Source: Betaproteobacteria bacterium (lineage in GTDB: Bacteria; Pseudomonadota; Gammaproteobacteria; Burkholderiales; Casimicrobiaceae). Taken from it: a stretch of DNA of 5,296 nt. The position numbers were made by a program, and so were the translations under genes. The first letter of the stretch is position 1. Every line of letters begins with the position of its first letter. Under the pieces are notes generated by a model. It saw only the letters and a list, made by a program, of their open reading frames with translations, was not told where the DNA came from and searched no databases. This document shows, in pieces, positions 4,942 to 5,296 of this stretch. The stretch covers positions 9,047 through 14,342 of the forward strand of contig PLYG01000032.1 of assembly GCA_003153335.1 (NCBI GenBank), in the 5' to 3' direction.

Positions 4942-5296
4942 CGATTGATGCGCACCACGGCGGCGACCGACGAATCGGTCTGGGGCAGCGCAGCGAGTTC
5001 GCCCAGCGTAATCGGCTTGATCGGAAAGCGCAGCCGGTAGTACCCCGTCTCCGCCGGCGACACGCCGCGTTCCTTCGCGATCAGCTCGGTCACGGTGAGA
5101 CCGCACATGCGCCCCTGGCAAGGCCCCATTCCGCAACGCAGGAAACTCTTCATCTGGTTGGGTCCGGTGCAGCCCAGCTTGACCGTGTCCGTGATCTGTC
5201 TTGCGGTGATTTCCTCGCAGCGGCACACGACGGTATCGTCGCCGGGAATCCGGAATTGCGGGGCCGGAAGATACAGGGCATCGACGAACTTGCGGC
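4938..5296 (-). CDS. C-terminal part of FAD/NAD(P)-binding dehydrogenase alpha subunit with BFD-like [2Fe-2S] domain, cut by window edge
   Basis: The frame is open to the right edge and gives the last 118 residues of a larger protein. From visible residue 23 it reads VVCRCEEITARQITDTVKLG, then CTGPNQMKSFLRCGMGPCQGRMCG, the BFD-like [2Fe-2S] domain. Likely cluster ligands are Cys24, Cys26, Cys54 and Cys59 (CxC and CxxxxC); Cys42 and Cys64 are also present. The tail GVSPAETGYYRLRFPIKPITLGELAALP (77-104) is characteristic of the alpha subunits of OoxA/HcnB-type enzymes, where an FAD-binding oxidoreductase domain lies N-terminal to this module; here it would be outside the window. The stop codon overlaps the start of the beta-subunit gene by 4 bp (GTGA), so the two are almost certainly one operon making one complex. 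A GTG at 5228 is internal and not the gene start. A small gamma [2Fe-2S] gene further upstream is common in such operons but cannot be seen here. Confidence 0.9.
   Translation of the reverse strand, partial: RKFVDALYLPAPQFRIPGDDTVVCRCEEITARQITDTVKLGCTGPNQMKSFLRCGMGPCQGRMCGLTVTELIAKERGVSPAETGYYRLRFPIKPITLGELAALPQTDSSVAAVVRINR

Overview
The window is GC-rich and densely coded. It looks like ordinary chromosome of a proteobacterium, most likely a betaproteobacterium (Burkholderiales-like). That placement rests on the style of the QueA and Tgt proteins, a periplasmic PCuAC protein, a CCA-encoding tRNA-Leu(CAA), and an opine-oxidase-like FAD/Fe-S gene pair. No marker gene fixes the taxon, so it is an inference.

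Layout, left to right. (1) Positions 1-688, minus strand: the N-terminal 229 residues of Tgt (tRNA-guanine transglycosylase), cut by the left edge. (2) 689-785: a 97-bp divergent promoter region with overlapping palindromes. (3) 786-1379, plus: a six-helix MarC/YhgN-family membrane protein. (4) 1391-2434, minus: QueA, the queuosine enzyme that acts after Tgt. It ends 11 bp from the convergent membrane-protein gene, and its start codon lies in a perfect 12-bp tandem duplication. (5) 2435-2541: divergent region with a plus-strand promoter-like element, a strong intrinsic-terminator-like hairpin and the probable queA -10. (6) 2542-2628, plus: tRNA-Leu(CAA). (7) 2629-2939: non-coding stretch with short repeats, a T-arm-like sequence, a C7 tract and promoter-like hexamers. 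(8) 2940-3116, plus: an unrecognised 58-residue protein with a good ribosome binding site. (9) 3237-3725, minus: an exported PCuAC-fold protein that lacks the usual copper ligands but has a His-rich tail. (10) 3817-4941 and 4938-5296, minus: two overlapping genes of a heteromeric FAD/[2Fe-2S] amino-acid or opine dehydrogenase. The upstream gene is cut by the right edge.

Tgt and QueA belong to one pathway: Tgt exchanges preQ1 for guanine in GUN-anticodon tRNAs, and QueA converts it to epoxyqueuosine. They are commonly adjacent, but here an opposite-strand membrane-protein gene sits between them. The dehydrogenase pair looks like a separate operon entering from the right. I see no mobile-element gene, CRISPR array, phage gene or toxin-antitoxin pair, and no convincing new system. 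The best second looks are the ligand-less PCuAC protein, the terminator-like hairpin before the tRNA, and the small protein gene.
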